The position numbers and the translations under genes are program-made. Shown in pieces: positions 41,859 through 54,030 of a DNA stretch of 64,000 nt (within the stretch, counting starts at the first letter, position 1; every line of letters begins with the position of its first letter). Origin of the DNA: Membranipora membranacea. Lineage: Eukaryota; Bryozoa; Gymnolaemata; Cheilostomatida; Membraniporidae. The notes under the pieces were generated by a model that was given only the letters and a program-made list of their open reading frames with translations, was not told where the DNA came from and did not search any database. The DNA lies in the NCBI GenBank assembly GCA_914767715.1, contig OU612070.1, forward strand, positions 5,845,501 to 5,909,500, given 5' to 3'.

Positions 41859-43058
41859 TTACTGAAATCTTCCACCATTCATAACTGGCATCGTTCCACT
41901 GAGAGAGGTATTAGGAGGTACTTGAGACAAATCTTTGGTGAAGCTTGAACTGTGGAGGGCCAGCTTCCTTTTGACATCAGACCTCAAAATAGGCAAATGA
42001 TGACATCTGCTCTTTTAAACGACAAGTGACAACATAAATAACCTGCTCGGTCCTGGTGCCCTTCTAAGATCAATTGGTCGAATATCAGTTGTTTCCCACA
42101 GTAGTTGATTCCAGAAGTACAACTTAATATTAATCACTGTGTTAGGTTTTGAAAGTAGCATCTATGGGAGTTCGTAAATAGGAAATCGGCAAGAGTTGTC
42201 CCCTCACAACTAAACCATCTAGCCGATTTTCAAATGAATTGGCCTTAAGGGATTTAGTCAACTACATCCCACAATTAACCGACTGCAAGGACAGAATCGG
42301 AAAGTCAACAATCTCTTACCAACAATCTCTTACCAACAATCTCTTACGATCGCTCCTCTTATCTCAGATACTCCAGACCTAAATCATGGAATCTCCCAAG
42401 AAATCTCGGGCCGAAGAGCTTTCCTCGTCGAACAATAGCCTCACTATCAATTCTAGTTATATAATATTTATTGAGAGTCTGAGTTATCCTGAGTGGCTGC
42501 TTAACAACTATCAAGCCTGACTAAGCCACAATGTGATATCTGTCACTTTTCAACACCTGTTTCACAACTCATGTCTCATTAATTCATTTGCTGATGATGT
42601 GGGAAAAGTAGTCAAGAACTTTGGCAGCCTTATGGTGTCATTGGTGAGATTTTTTCCTATCGAAAATGAATAAATATATGAATGACGTTTCTCCATCATT
42701 ACACAGGGTGGGTACTCCATTCCTCACCACACTGTAACACGCAATGACGGCTGCCACAAAGTTCCCTAGAAGCAGCAGTTAATTCTAGTTATAAGTGCAT
42801 TGGGAAATAGACTCTTACTATACATGAAGGCTACACTCAGACTCTAGTAGTATTGGAGCATTGATTAAAACTTACCTAGTCAGAAGGGCTGGGCCGCGCT
42901 GTGAACTTTGAGGGCAGGTAATTTGCTGCTTGGACAGTCCGAGTGAGAGGTCGTCCTCCGCTCTGGGATAGTGCTTGACGACTTTATTAATGATACCCTC
43001 GGCGAACAGTCGCAGGCTTTTAGCCACTCTCAATTCAATGTCTTTATAAGAAATCAAT
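41859..43058 (-). CDS. Unrecognised gene, last two exons (5' part not located)
   Basis: Exon 43058-42876 follows a long pyrimidine-rich acceptor (TTTCTTTTCTTGATCCGTAG) and ends at a GTAAGT donor. Exon 41982-41859 enters in the matching phase (2) and ends in TAA. Together they encode about 101 C-terminal residues. First comes an amphipathic helix-like stretch (IELRVAKSLRLFAEGIINKV, then VKHYP), then a polar acidic patch (RAEDDLSLGLSKQQ), then a Ser/Thr-rich tail ending VMNGGRFQ. The 183-base exon is clearly GC-richer than its surroundings. I do not recognise the family, and the helix alone does not define one. Upstream exons must lie above 43059 on the minus strand. A possible one, with matching exit phase, ends at a GTAAGT-type donor near 47386 (GC-rich GGCCGGCCG border). 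Confidence 0.5.
42306..42347 (+). repeat. Three tandem 14-bp units
   Basis: CAACAATCTCTTAC repeated three times without error, in the intron of the minus-strand gene. Confidence 0.9.
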
Positions 43059-46000
43059 CTACGGATCAAGAAAAGAAACAATATTACTGCTTTTAATTGC
43101 ACTGGATAACAGTATCGCCCTGTATAGCTATTATGACAATAAATGGGATAAAAGAAAGTATTGCTCTTGTGACTGGCCACTATTGAAGATCGGAGAGATG
43201 ATAAATATAATGATAAAATAGTCCTGTAAAAGAAGTTTGGTTGCATTTTAGGGTGATAGTGATGGGATTTAGAGGATGGTCAATATTGTGATATCCCCAG
43301 TTGTTAGTGTTTACAGAAAGTATGTATAAGATGTGTATCTCAAGCCAGTTAGACAACACACAGCATTTCGCATTGTCGTTGAAGGCTAAATGAATATTTT
43401 ATCAAAGATCAAAAGACCCTGCAAATAAAAACACGTCATTAAATATGTAAAACTTGTATAGCTTGGGTATAGCGCTTTCTTTTAGTAAAAGTAAAGTGTC
43501 ATCCAGTTTATTGGGAAACACTCCATTTCAGACTAAGTATGATCAAGAATAAACAGCTGTAGCAGGTCCTATTTGGACGGCAAAGAGTCTTGCATAAGTT
43601 AAAAGAACAGCTATTTTCCCACTGCCAGTTAATAGTACATAATTTACCTGAGTCCAGATATACTTCCTTGCCCTAACGTGTGCTTGTAATGCTTTGAACA
43701 TTCAAAACAAGACCGTGTTACCCCAAAGTCACAAAGTTGAGTTACGACGACAGTAATACTTTATAAGCTGATAAGGAATTACCCAGGAAAAAAGATCTAC
43801 GCCCAACAATACTGCATTATCTTATCACTGTAAAAGGACTCAACTTTGAAACTCCAGTTAGTGTTAATCCCTAAAATTTAGTGATAACCAACCATTGAAC
43901 CAGAGATACAGCATGATATACAATACCGTATCAAATGTTACAATGATATCCGCTAGCAATATCAATGATAGAAATAGACACACGCTGATGAATGGTGAGA
44001 TCTATAGATAGAGAGAACGTTAAACGCACCTGTGTGTACCTCCAACGCTGAACTGGCAATAACGCTAATATCAGCTATATGTTGTGTAATATGTACATGC
44101 ATGCAGCCTATATCAACCAATATCAATACCATCATATGTGCACAGGCAAATATTGGCGGCCCTTTGCAAGATAACTTGCGATTTGTAATCATAAAAATAC
44201 CTAGATTTCATTTGTATTATGTAACCAACATGGTCATTGGAGGCTAATTTGGACTATTGGTATTTAGTTTAAAGCCTTGTAGCCAATGATATGTCAGGAA
44301 CAGAATGAAAGCGCAGACTATGCTGCTCCTAATTTGATTAAATACACTGAGCCAAAGAGAAAGTTTGGAGACTTTTACAGGAAATATTAACTAAGGTTAA
44401 GTGCAAAGTTAAAACCAATTTAGGCATTTACTTTCACCGCCTGGCAAACCTTTGATTATTAAGCTTATATATTAGAATCAAATAATATGATCAAGTAATA
44501 TTCTTGATGATATTTGCATTGCCGCTGCAAATAGTCATTTCACACCACTCACGTTTTGTCCGACAATTCAATGTTTCCCATCCCATATATCAGAATGTGA
44601 CAAATCCTTGGTCATAAAGTACAAAATGTGCACATTTAGAAGGCCGGGGCTAGTGAGATAAAGTCAGCTACAAATAACTCTATCCAAGATAACAATGTGT
44701 TGGTATCGGTAAGTAGCTGCACCGAAACTGGCGATGATCCTTTTTACAAACACTTTGCTACTGAGAAATCACACCACAAAACCATGAGCTGATTGTGCCA
44801 TCATACGGCTGATGATGTGATAATTGTCCCCTCGTCGCAAATTTGTAACACGTAAATCTGTGCCGTTATGGGGCTTGTAGGTGATAAATAGACAGTTTAA
44901 CTTGTCGGCTTTCGGAAATTAACTATTATCAGTCAATTACAGTCTCCAAAAGGGTCAAAATTCTAATTTGGCGATAAATAGCTGATTTCCTGTATAGTAC
45001 GGAGACGGTTTTTTTTCTGAGTCACAATACAATGCCCCGATTGCTGTCTCATGTATGCGGATCACGGCATTAAACCACCTGGTATATAATATTGATTGGC
45101 ACTGGTTTAAGGGCTCTACATAACATACAACCCGATAGTCTTAAATTTTAGATATACCTGTTGCACTTAGTACCTCATAAAATCACCTGTAAGCTGCAAG
45201 TTCATCAGTGTTGATGTTGTCAATTAGTGTTTTGTTGACAAAGTGTAGGCTTGACATTTTTGTTGAAAATTGGCATTTAAAGCGTTAGATGACACGACAG
45301 ATAGGTTGTTTTGTCTCCAGAATTCACAAGTGATGTCACGATGAGTGAAGATCATAATTAGCCAGATGTCGGAGTTGGTAATTTAAACGAAGTTGACTCA
45401 CTAAAATTTCACGCACAATGGGCTTTTATTAATGACTTACAAACTTTTAGAAATTGTCACAACAAATGTTATGATCGTAGGGTGTTAGTGATATCAACCA
45501 TTACAAACTTACTCTTAACAAGCCCTGATTCTAATTATAAGGGAAGCTTTTCAAGTATAGTTCCGCTGCAACTCCTGTTTGTGTTTTGACAAATCAGAAT
45601 TTGAGTTTTGGCGGATTTAAAATGCTTTCCCATGGAAAATAATAAGCTCATTTGAAAGGACAACCAGCTTTCAATGGCTCTTCAGATAAAGTGCAATCAT
45701 GAGATAATTCCAATGTTCAGCTGGTGGGCTTAACCAATGGACTAACATTGCTTATACATTTTCAGAATTTGTAGAATATAGCTACAACATAATCATTATA
45801 AAACTCCCTGTATTGTCGGCATCATTTTTGTCAATGTAGACAGCTATGACCAGCCGATCTCAAGCGGAAATAATTAGTGACGTAGTTTCTAAATATAGAA
45901 GGTTATAGCTATAGCAAATGTATTTTATCAGATATTTTTCTAAAATAACCATTAAAATATTTTGGCATGTAAATTAGTAAATATGTTTAAATTTTACTCA

Positions 46001-48642
46001 AGTAAACCCGTGTTCAAACAGGCTGGGTCTTTGTGCGTCTCATTAAATTTCAGAGAGTGTTTAGGAACTCAGACTGTTTACAGAGTAGGATCAAGTAGCC
46101 AGCTAAGCTATCAATATTGTGACAACATATTGAAAGAGCAAACTGCAGTGAAAAATAATGAATTTCTAATCTTCTTAAAGCCTGCCTGTTGAAAAGAAAG
46201 TACAACAACACAAATCACTGAAATGGTTGTATGCTGAGACTCTTTACCAAATAAATATACCCATCCATGTAATAATGTCATATTATAGCTGAGTGAAAGC
46301 TAACCAGTGTTATTAGATGTCTGAATCGATATTTTAATACAAGATTGAGTTTTCAAGTATCTTGTTAACAAAATCTATGTAATTTTAAAATTCTAATAAT
46401 TTCTTTGATAGCTGCAGGGCTTGAATTGCTGACAATAGATCTCTCGAAAATATTAATTTTATCTGCAAATTGCGTGGAGAAAGACTTGCATAAACAAGGG
46501 ACTGTTTGAGGCGAATCTGAAGGAGAAATATTTAAAATCAACAATTTTGAACAATAAGGATAAATGTATAGTTTGTATAGTAAGATTCAGCAATCATTAT
46601 TCTAAAATAAGTTGATTGCTTACTCTCTTCTGATATTCATACCCGGAATTAGCCTGCAGCAGTGCATATCCAAAACATTAATTTTCATGAGATGGGATGA
46701 CATACAAGTACCGGTAAAACTGGAGAGTGTGGCTTAACTGATATTTACACGTTTAATTTACGGTTATAAAACGCATAATAATCATCTTGAGTATCATAGA
46801 AACATGTGGAACTTGTCTACGAATTTCTATGTTTTCCTCACAAATCTTTGCGAGAACGTGTGTTTTACGATTTTTGGCAGATCCTCCCACATAATTCAGC
46901 TTCGAGAAATAGTTGCAGCAAGTACCTCCGTTTAATCCTAACTTGTTGGTTTTCTCACAGAAAGTTGAAGTAAATTAGCGTCTGGCTACCACCATATACA
47001 CATTCTGTGTGCAAGTGTCAAACTGTAGACAACTGACAACATTTCGATGGCTTTGGTGATAAAATATGACTGGGTGGTTGCAATTTAATTCTATCTGGCA
47101 TATGTCACTGCCTGTCGCTTGTGGAATCCCACCAAAGTCCTACCAAAGCATACAATTTTGATATGCTTGTCCTCTTCACATTTTTGTTCCTCGCCCATTT
47201 CAGCAAGAAGTAGAATAGAGTCAAAACTTAAAGAGCCAACAACAATTAGCTGAAAACATCTGTTAAAGTTGAAACATTGCAGTATAGAAAATAAAACCTT
47301 GAAAGGTAAAGACAGTCCTGCGTATGACCAAGGATATCAGAGACTTTTCAATTGCTTGTAAAACTCATTGCAAAACTTACCGGCCGGCCACGATGCTATA
47401 ACGTTGTTGCTTATGATCACAGACAGTGCAAACTCGCCAAACCTGTCCGATTATTATTTCTGGTGTATTTCTTTTTCCTGTGGTTATTTTATAGCAACAC
47501 TTCCTCTGCTCGATGCCGATGGAGTAGTCAGTATTAGACGATTCTTAGGCTTGATTTCTTACAGCTAGTTATGAGCTCTAGAGCTGAGAATGTGCTATTC
47601 TCGTAATCTATCCTGTTTATGCTCAGAAGTCAGTGCAAATCACTACATAGTGCATAAAAAGCTGCGGCATTATAACCTTGTTTAGTTTTGGTTGAGAATT
47701 CTCATGCAAATTGGCTGTTGGCATCAGCATTTCACTCACAAACAAGATGTTTGAGTATGATTTATATTAGCTTTATTATAATAATGTGTAATAATATAAA
47801 GCATCTTGAGTTGATGATGATCATACCTTTTGTTGGGAAAGTTTTGATGTTGAGTGATAGATTGATTGACAGCCTTACAGCCTTTTTTCTCTAAATTAGC
47901 TAAAAATTGTGAGCAGATGTGCGACTTTCTTTCATTATCTACTTCACAATCCGGTGCAAGTGTGTTTTTTGAGCTGCGGAAAGAATTTAGATTAGTGTTA
48001 TCAGCGCAAATCGAATGTTTTTTGTTGTGGTATGATAGGCATCAATGGTGATTCATTGTCCAAGAGTTGGCGCAAGTAAAGTCGAAGTCATATAAACATT
48101 GTAACAAGAGTTTTCCCCTCTGTGAATGAGTCTGTTTAAGAATGACCCGTGATGTTGGCAATGGGATTACACCGGAAACTGGAGTTCTATGGTAACTTAG
48201 TGAATGATCGTGCATAAGTACCAAGCCTGAGAGGTGCAGCTGGACTATCTGCACCTAGACTGATGCTGGGACTCACTAACAGCTGGTCTGTTGCTACCCT
48301 GATGGAGAAGCATCCAGGTGCTTTTTGTACTTTCATCTTATAACCAGCGTTTAGAAGACATTTCCGCTTGTTACCTTTATCACTGAATGCATATGTTAAC
48401 TCCCAAAACTGTCACAATACATGGAAAGTGTAAGCAAATAAAGGTGTTCAAGGACATAAAAATTGATGATCTTTTGTCTGTAAGATATTGCCAATCGTCT
48501 GCTTAAAAAAAACGAAATGTGAACTACATCTACATATAGGACAATGGTGATGCGCACGCATTTTAGGGCAAACAAATAGTTACTTATTGTTTTATCTAAT
48601 CGTTCATATTATTTATTTATCCTACATACTCTTTGTTTTTAG
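43059..48642. other. Intergenic or intronic stretch, no confident gene
   Basis: AT-rich; scattered ORFs below 80 codons lack splice or domain support. Probably includes introns and upstream exons of the minus-strand gene ending at 41859. Confidence 0.4.
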
Positions 48643-49409
48643 TTATTTGTACTCTGAATGTTTCCAATCGACCTGATCATCTCAGGCTGACAGACTATAG
48701 GAATGTTATGCCCTCAAGTCAAGTTGTCAAAGTGACTCCTACACAAATACAAAGACAGCGATCCGGTGACATGCCCAGGTATGCATTGTGGGGGTCTGAC
48801 TGATAAATGTTTGATAGCACTGAATAAATCAGTTACTTCTGGTGGGTTAGCGATTAACTTCCAGTCAGTTTGATACATCTTCTGGTTGCTTCCACTGATT
48901 TTGTTTGAGTACAATGCATGTGATTCCTGTAGTCTGGTGGCATATAACAGTGATCAGATTGTTCCCATTACTGTTCCATGCATAAGTCTGTTATTGGTTG
49001 TCTTGTTCTTGTGTGAGTTGGGGCATTAAAATGGATATTGTTTTAACTGAGCGCGGGTACTGCAACTGCCAATGTCACCAGCAGCCAGCAACGTCAGCAA
49101 CGTCAGCAAGATCTGGTTTCTAGAAGCATGTTAAGTATCATGATTTCAGATGATTTATTCATCACATTATTTGTGAATTGTGTTCATAGTGGGAACGTTA
49201 TATCAGAATGTACATCGGGTAGAGTGATACCTGAAGATGGGGTAACTCCGAATTATGCATTGTTGGGCATGTATAGTTTATTGCCAATATATTTGGGAAA
49301 ACTAAATGAAATCTTCGGATTTAGTTCTGAAGCCTTCCTCAATGCAGCGCAGTGCGATATGATATCACATCACAGGAGAGAGATAGATCAAAGGGTGCAG
49401 GCGGCTTGA
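48643..49409 (+). CDS. Candidate gene fragment, two phase-matched exons
   Basis: Exon 48643-48778 follows a very good acceptor (CTCTTTGTTTTTAG), is open throughout (phase in 1, out 2) and ends CCCAG|GTATGC. Exon 49190-49409 follows GTGTTCATAG, enters in phase 2 and runs 72 codons to TGA. The product starts ICTLNVSNRPDHLRLTDY and continues through TPNYALLGMYSLLPIYLGK to a polar end. An ICTLN start is faintly like the TxCN motif after transmembrane segment 1 in DEG/ENaC channels, and a channel gene lies 9 kb downstream. No other channel motif follows, so this is only a suggestion. It could be a decayed paralogue. No first exon found. Confidence 0.4.
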
Positions 49410-50023
49410 ATGCTCACCCAGTGGCACTCATAACTTCGCGACACTAATACCCTGGCAGTAATTAGCATCAAGTGCTCTAACCATACATGACAACTGGGTA
49501 GACCCAGAAACCAGAAACCCAGAAACAACAATGTTAGGCCAGGTAAAAATATTGAGTAGCTGCATATAAGCTGTAATGGTAAAACAAATACATTGGTATA
49601 TGTACCGTGGAGGTATGAAAACAAAGTTTCCCTTGCAAAAAGAAGCTTGTAAAAATTCTGGATGAAGAAAGCTGAAAATGGAAGAAAAAAGGGATCGATA
49701 GGGAGGGGGTGGAAAAAACCCCTGAAAACTGGGAGCCTCCCTAACAAATAGGGAGACTTGCCAGGTATGGTCTGCAAGTTGCAGAGCTCTGATACCACCG
49801 AATTCGCTCTGTGATTAGTTTACTCTACTCACACTTATCAAAAATATTATTAGAAGAAAGACCGTTCCAGAACCTGAAAAAGTACAAAAACTAGGTGTAA
49901 TTGCTTGCTAGTTCGCAGCACATCGTACAGAAAAACACAGTGTGTGTGTGGCAAACAACTTTGCTCATCACAAAACTACTTGTCTACTACTATCTGTTTT
50001 ATTGTTTTAAAGAATGGAAGATT

Positions 50024-51280
50024 TGTCTCCTCGTTTCCACATAGTGATGACATCATCACTTCTCGCTTGACGCTGGGTTTTTACAAAGTAAAGGAATTAT
50101 TGAATGACTTCTGACTACAGTGTTGAGAAACCATTATAACCAAATTCGTTGTCCCAGACAGATTAGCAATTTTTTTCTCAAACTTTAGTAAAGTTTCTCT
50201 CTGCGTTCATCATGACCAGGTTGAGTAATACTGAGATCGACAGTGAAGAGTATAACTGTGTACATAACAAATACAATCAGGAAGATTATATCGGGCAGGT
50301 AAAAAATAAGTTGAAATTCTGAAGAACTCGTCACCGAAACACAATCTGTTATTTTTGTATCAAAGTATTGTTAAATAGGTGAGAGAGAAAGCAGTGTAAA
50401 TAAATATTCCCTATCGGCAGCAGCCTGAGGGTGTACGCATAATAATAATATTACTGACTCTTACCTGCAACAATTGATAGTCAGCAAGTTATTTTTAATT
50501 TGCTTTAATTATAAACTTTTAGAAAACCTCAATAGATAAATAAATAAATATTAATAAATAGTTTTCGTACAAAAAGTTTTACATAAAAAAGTATCAATTA
50601 TCTGGTTACAGCTCCAGGGAGTATAGACTATTTTGCTGGGCCCAAAGACCCACGGGAGAATATATCCCAGTACATACACATGCTCATGCACCTCATGTGA
50701 GCACATCAGACTACGATATATAATATATTATATTATAATATATTATTGTATAATATGTTATAATGTAATATAATATAATATAATATAACAAAATATAAAC
50801 CATCAGTCCTGGTTCCCAAGAACTCCAATGACTCCAGAGGGTATGTAGAGTTATTGATACCCTGGCACCTTTAATCTCTGATCCACCAAACTGTATGATA
50901 GGATCAGTATATCATCCTATATTTTATAACTCACTCCTGTCACAAAAAGCTCAAGTTCGAACAATTTCACTGTACTAAAAGCTTATATATTATACATCAA
51001 AGCTTGTAGTCTTCATATTTCAGGGACACCCAGAATCAAGGAGGACAGGGAGGTATTGAGGATGGCGATTACTTTCTGCCTGGGTGATTAAGCATTTCTG
51101 GTCTTGAGTTGGTTTGCTAACCTTTCCTACTGACAGCTGCTGATAATAACCTTCCTGTCAACTACCCTCCTATCTAGTACGTCTGTCCAGTGAAGGTGAG
51201 CGCGATGACTCCTCCTCAGATTTTATACTATGCCATGACTTTCCTGGGCTGCTGGCAGAATGCAGCTCAGTGAGGATGAG
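50024..51280 (+). pseudogene. Copy A of an unrecognised four-exon gene, disrupted
   Basis: Collinear with copy B (54031-55217), starting in about 190 bases of shared upstream flank. Exon 1 (50212-50298, 29 codons) keeps an ATG: MTRLSNTEIDSEEY. The exon 2 equivalent (50612-50840) has a 2-base gain that creates a frameshift and TAG at 50624-50626, and is split by an AT-rich expansion (50718-50805). Exon 3 (from 51024) matches copy B only for its first third. An exon 4 remnant ends at the same QNAAQ-TGA near 51270. Promoter-side flank and exon 1 are as well preserved as in copy B, so loss is recent. Confidence 0.75.
50718..50805 (+). repeat. AT-rich expansion inside copy A exon 2
   Basis: Degenerate (TATAA)n and (ATATAAT)n array. 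Copy B has no counterpart at the same place in its exon. Confidence 0.75.
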
Positions 51281-51539
51281 AGAAGAGAATCAAAAGGCAA
51301 GCAAGTTAGAGAAATATACGGAGCAGGCAAAACTTCATCAGTGGCATCATTATAAAAATTAATATTTCACAGTCATTCATTAGTTCTTCAGAGCTCCACA
51401 AAATCGCAACAGAAAGAAAGACACTATATACTAGCGTCTTCCATCAACTGTTGGCTGATTCTAGTCACAATTATTTTTCATTTCACTATTAATCTTGAGG
51501 ACTACCATATTTTGGTCTGTACCCATCACTTATCACCGC

Positions 51540-51720
51540 TCATTGTGATTCGTCTTCGACTAGCTGCATCCTCATCCAGCGCCCTCCCCCCCCCCCCACA
51601 CTTAATCAACCCAGTAGATTTTCTCTATTTGCAGTATCTCCCTGGCTTTCTTGCTTCTTGGTGTTCAAGATCAGTGATATTCAATCACCCAGGCAATTCT
51701 AGACATCCATTATAAGTGGT
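51540..51720 (-). pseudogene. Copy D: degenerate inverted exon 3
   Basis: Minus strand reads GCGCTGGATGAGGATGCAGC near 51582-51560, matching the WRWMRxQL core of exon 3, but the frame is broken by a C-run at 51587-51598. It shares a 60-base flank (51673-51735) with the flank of copy C (51909-51970). Confidence 0.55.
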
Positions 51721-51804
51721 CTGCATGTAACAGAAAAAAAAAATAGTTTAAAAAAAAACATAATATAGTACCCCTTGTTATCAGGTTTACAACATAATCT
51801 ACCT

Positions 51805-51925
51805 GAAGCTACAGCAGTCATTGTAATGGCGTCTTTTACTAGCTGCGTCTTCTTCCAGCGCCATTCCCCCCACTCCTCATCACCCAAGTATATCTTTTCC
51901 ATGCGTAGAACAGTGATATTCAATC
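51805..51925 (-). pseudogene. Copy C: inverted partial exon 3
   Basis: Encodes VLRMEKIYLGDEEWGEWRWK then TQLVKDAITMTAVAS, followed by a GTAGAT donor, on the minus strand. The first third of the exon (TPRSKEAR region) is replaced by unrelated sequence with no acceptor. Open but probably not functional by itself. Confidence 0.6.
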
Positions 51926-52046
51926 ACCCAGGCAATTCTAGACATCCATTATAATGGTCTGCATGTAAAAGAAATTTAAATATTAAAAGTGTTAAAAAAA
52001 TGAATAATATAGCATTCCTTTTTTTGAGGTTTATGACATAATCTAC

Positions 52047-52184
52047 CTGAAGCTACGGCTGTCATTGTAATGAGATCTTTGACTAACTGGGTCCTCATCC
52101 AGCGCCATTCTGCCCACATTTCATCGGCCCAGTAAATTTTTTCCATCCTTAATACCTCCCTTGCTTCTTTGCTTCTTGGGGTTC
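52047..52184 (-). CDS. Copy E: intact inverted exon 3 of the unrecognised family
   Basis: TATTTCAG acceptor, 138 bases, GTAGAT donor: same length and phases (1 in, 1 out) as copy B exon 3. Encodes TPRSKEAREVLRMEKIYWAD and MWAEWRWMRTQLVKDLITMT. No matching exon 1, 2 or 4 was found on the minus strand nearby, so this may be a stranded exon. Its full conservation of borders and frame is notable. Confidence 0.6.
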
Positions 52185-52199
52185 CTGAAATATTATGTA

Positions 52200-53239
52200 G
52201 TTTATAAGGCTTGATGTATAATGTAATGACTGATCTTGATGGCTATACATAACTTATGATTTTGAGGAACGGATTAACTATATTTTTTTTGATACACATA
52301 ACTCTTAGTACATGCAAATTATAATGTTTATATATACAGATTATAACCACAAATAAAATAATAATAACATATCAACAATAACGTCTCATGTATGTCATGA
52401 TATAGACTATATAGACAATAAATCATGAGATATTTTGTTGACATTTGACTTCATAACTGAGTATCAGTAATTTTAATTTCCTGTGTCATGGCACCTGCAC
52501 CTTGTAAGATGTGCTACTCGCTTACTTCATGAAGATTCTCAACTTGCCAAATAGACTACTATTGTGAGAAAGAGAAGTATTAGTCTGTCTTCACAAGGTT
52601 TGTTCTCAAGACAGGCTTTAAAAAACGACCCAAGGCCCATATATATTGATTGCATACTACCATAAGATACACTGTTTAATGTACTATTTCTGTATCCCCT
52701 CTTATGAGATTCAGGCAGCCACTGTGACAATAGATCTCAGGTATTACAAGCTGGAATCTAATTGAGTTAAATTGATGCGACAGCAATCTTTGTAACCCCG
52801 GTGTTTTATTTACATCTTTGTGATTCGATCACCATTACCATTGCACCGTTGATGTAAGATTTCCCATTTAAGTTACCATCACTCAAAATCCTTTCTCAAT
52901 ATCCCATTCAACTTACTTTAAACAAGAAGTATGTATTGTAGTTGAAGTCTGATCAATGTGATCAGGGAAGGTGATGTCCCAAACTTCCTGGTGTATTTGG
53001 CAGTCAATTTAACTTTGGGAGTTGCACTAGCATTTTCTCAGAGGAGATGACTCCAGAAAGTTATGAACTTTTTTTCGCATAAGCTGTTAACTACCTTGCT
53101 CATTTGTATAATCTATCCATGTCTTGTAAGCGTTGAAGATTTGTGTTGTACAATATAGGCTTCTTATTTTTAGATTAAATAGTAATCAAGAAAAGTTTCT
53201 CTCATGAGGTGTCATTGCTACTTATTCTGCAGCAAATCG
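52200..53239. other. No feature seen
   Basis: AT-rich, between the inverted exon copies and a LINE remnant. The expected exon 2 of a minus-strand copy is absent. Confidence 0.45.
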
Positions 53240-53745
53240 TACTCAAAATACTCCCTAAAAAGTGCTAAAGAAAATGACACTACTAAGAAAATTACGTTTC
53301 TCAGATCATATATCTAAATTTATTGAACGAACAAAGTCATCAAGCTATGCCCTGAAACTACTCCGAAGATTAGGTGTTGATAGCACTGAAATAGTACTGT
53401 CTATAAGGCCAGGATACTATCCGTTCTGTTGTATGTCTGTCCAGTGCCCATATCTGATAACATGATATAGACAAACTGGAAAGCTTTCAAATCATGTGCA
53501 CAAGAATAATTTTACCTCTTACAGATGACCATGATGATAGACTGTCTCAACTTAATATTCCTTATGACTGCGACATGTTTCCAAAGTTAAATCCTACGAG
53601 GATCTTGCTTGCAGTAATTTGCCTCAGCTGTTTCAGCAAGCTGGTAGGACAGCATTCTATGATGAACTGCTTTTTGAAAAGTCCCTTCTTTTTCATAGGG
53701 CCTCATTTGTCAAGATACATTGGTTGGTTATTATAATAAACTAAA
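53240..53745 (+). mobile_element. LINE 3' fragment
   Basis: Translations read LRFSDHISKFIERTKSSSYA and LKLLRRLGV, then after a stop ILPLTDDHDDRLSQLNIP: the C-terminal region of LINE reverse transcriptases (thumb-like, then tail). It ends near 53745, and a related 3' tail recurs at 63450-63590. It stops about 100 bases before the copy B upstream flank. Confidence 0.75.
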
Positions 53746-54030
53746 ACAAACAAATCAAACAAATTTAAGCGGCATTTTCCTGGAAAATACCTTTTATCAT
53801 CATACAGATGTACTTTTCCTGAGGTGTTGTTTCTTATGTTTGATCAGTTGTCTCCCTGTTTCCACGTAGTGATGACATCATCACTTCTCGCTTGGTTATT
53901 TACGAAGTAACGGAATTCTCAAACAACTTCTAATTACTGTATTGAGAAACCATTATAGCCAAATTTGTTGTCGAAGACAGTTTAGCAATTTTATTCTCAA
54001 ACTTTAGGAAAGTTTCTCTCTGCGTTCATC

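Noticed and set aside
49388-49798. 136-codon minus-strand ORF
   Set aside because: Hydrophobic low-complexity translation of a T-rich strand, with no splice signals or recognisable motif.
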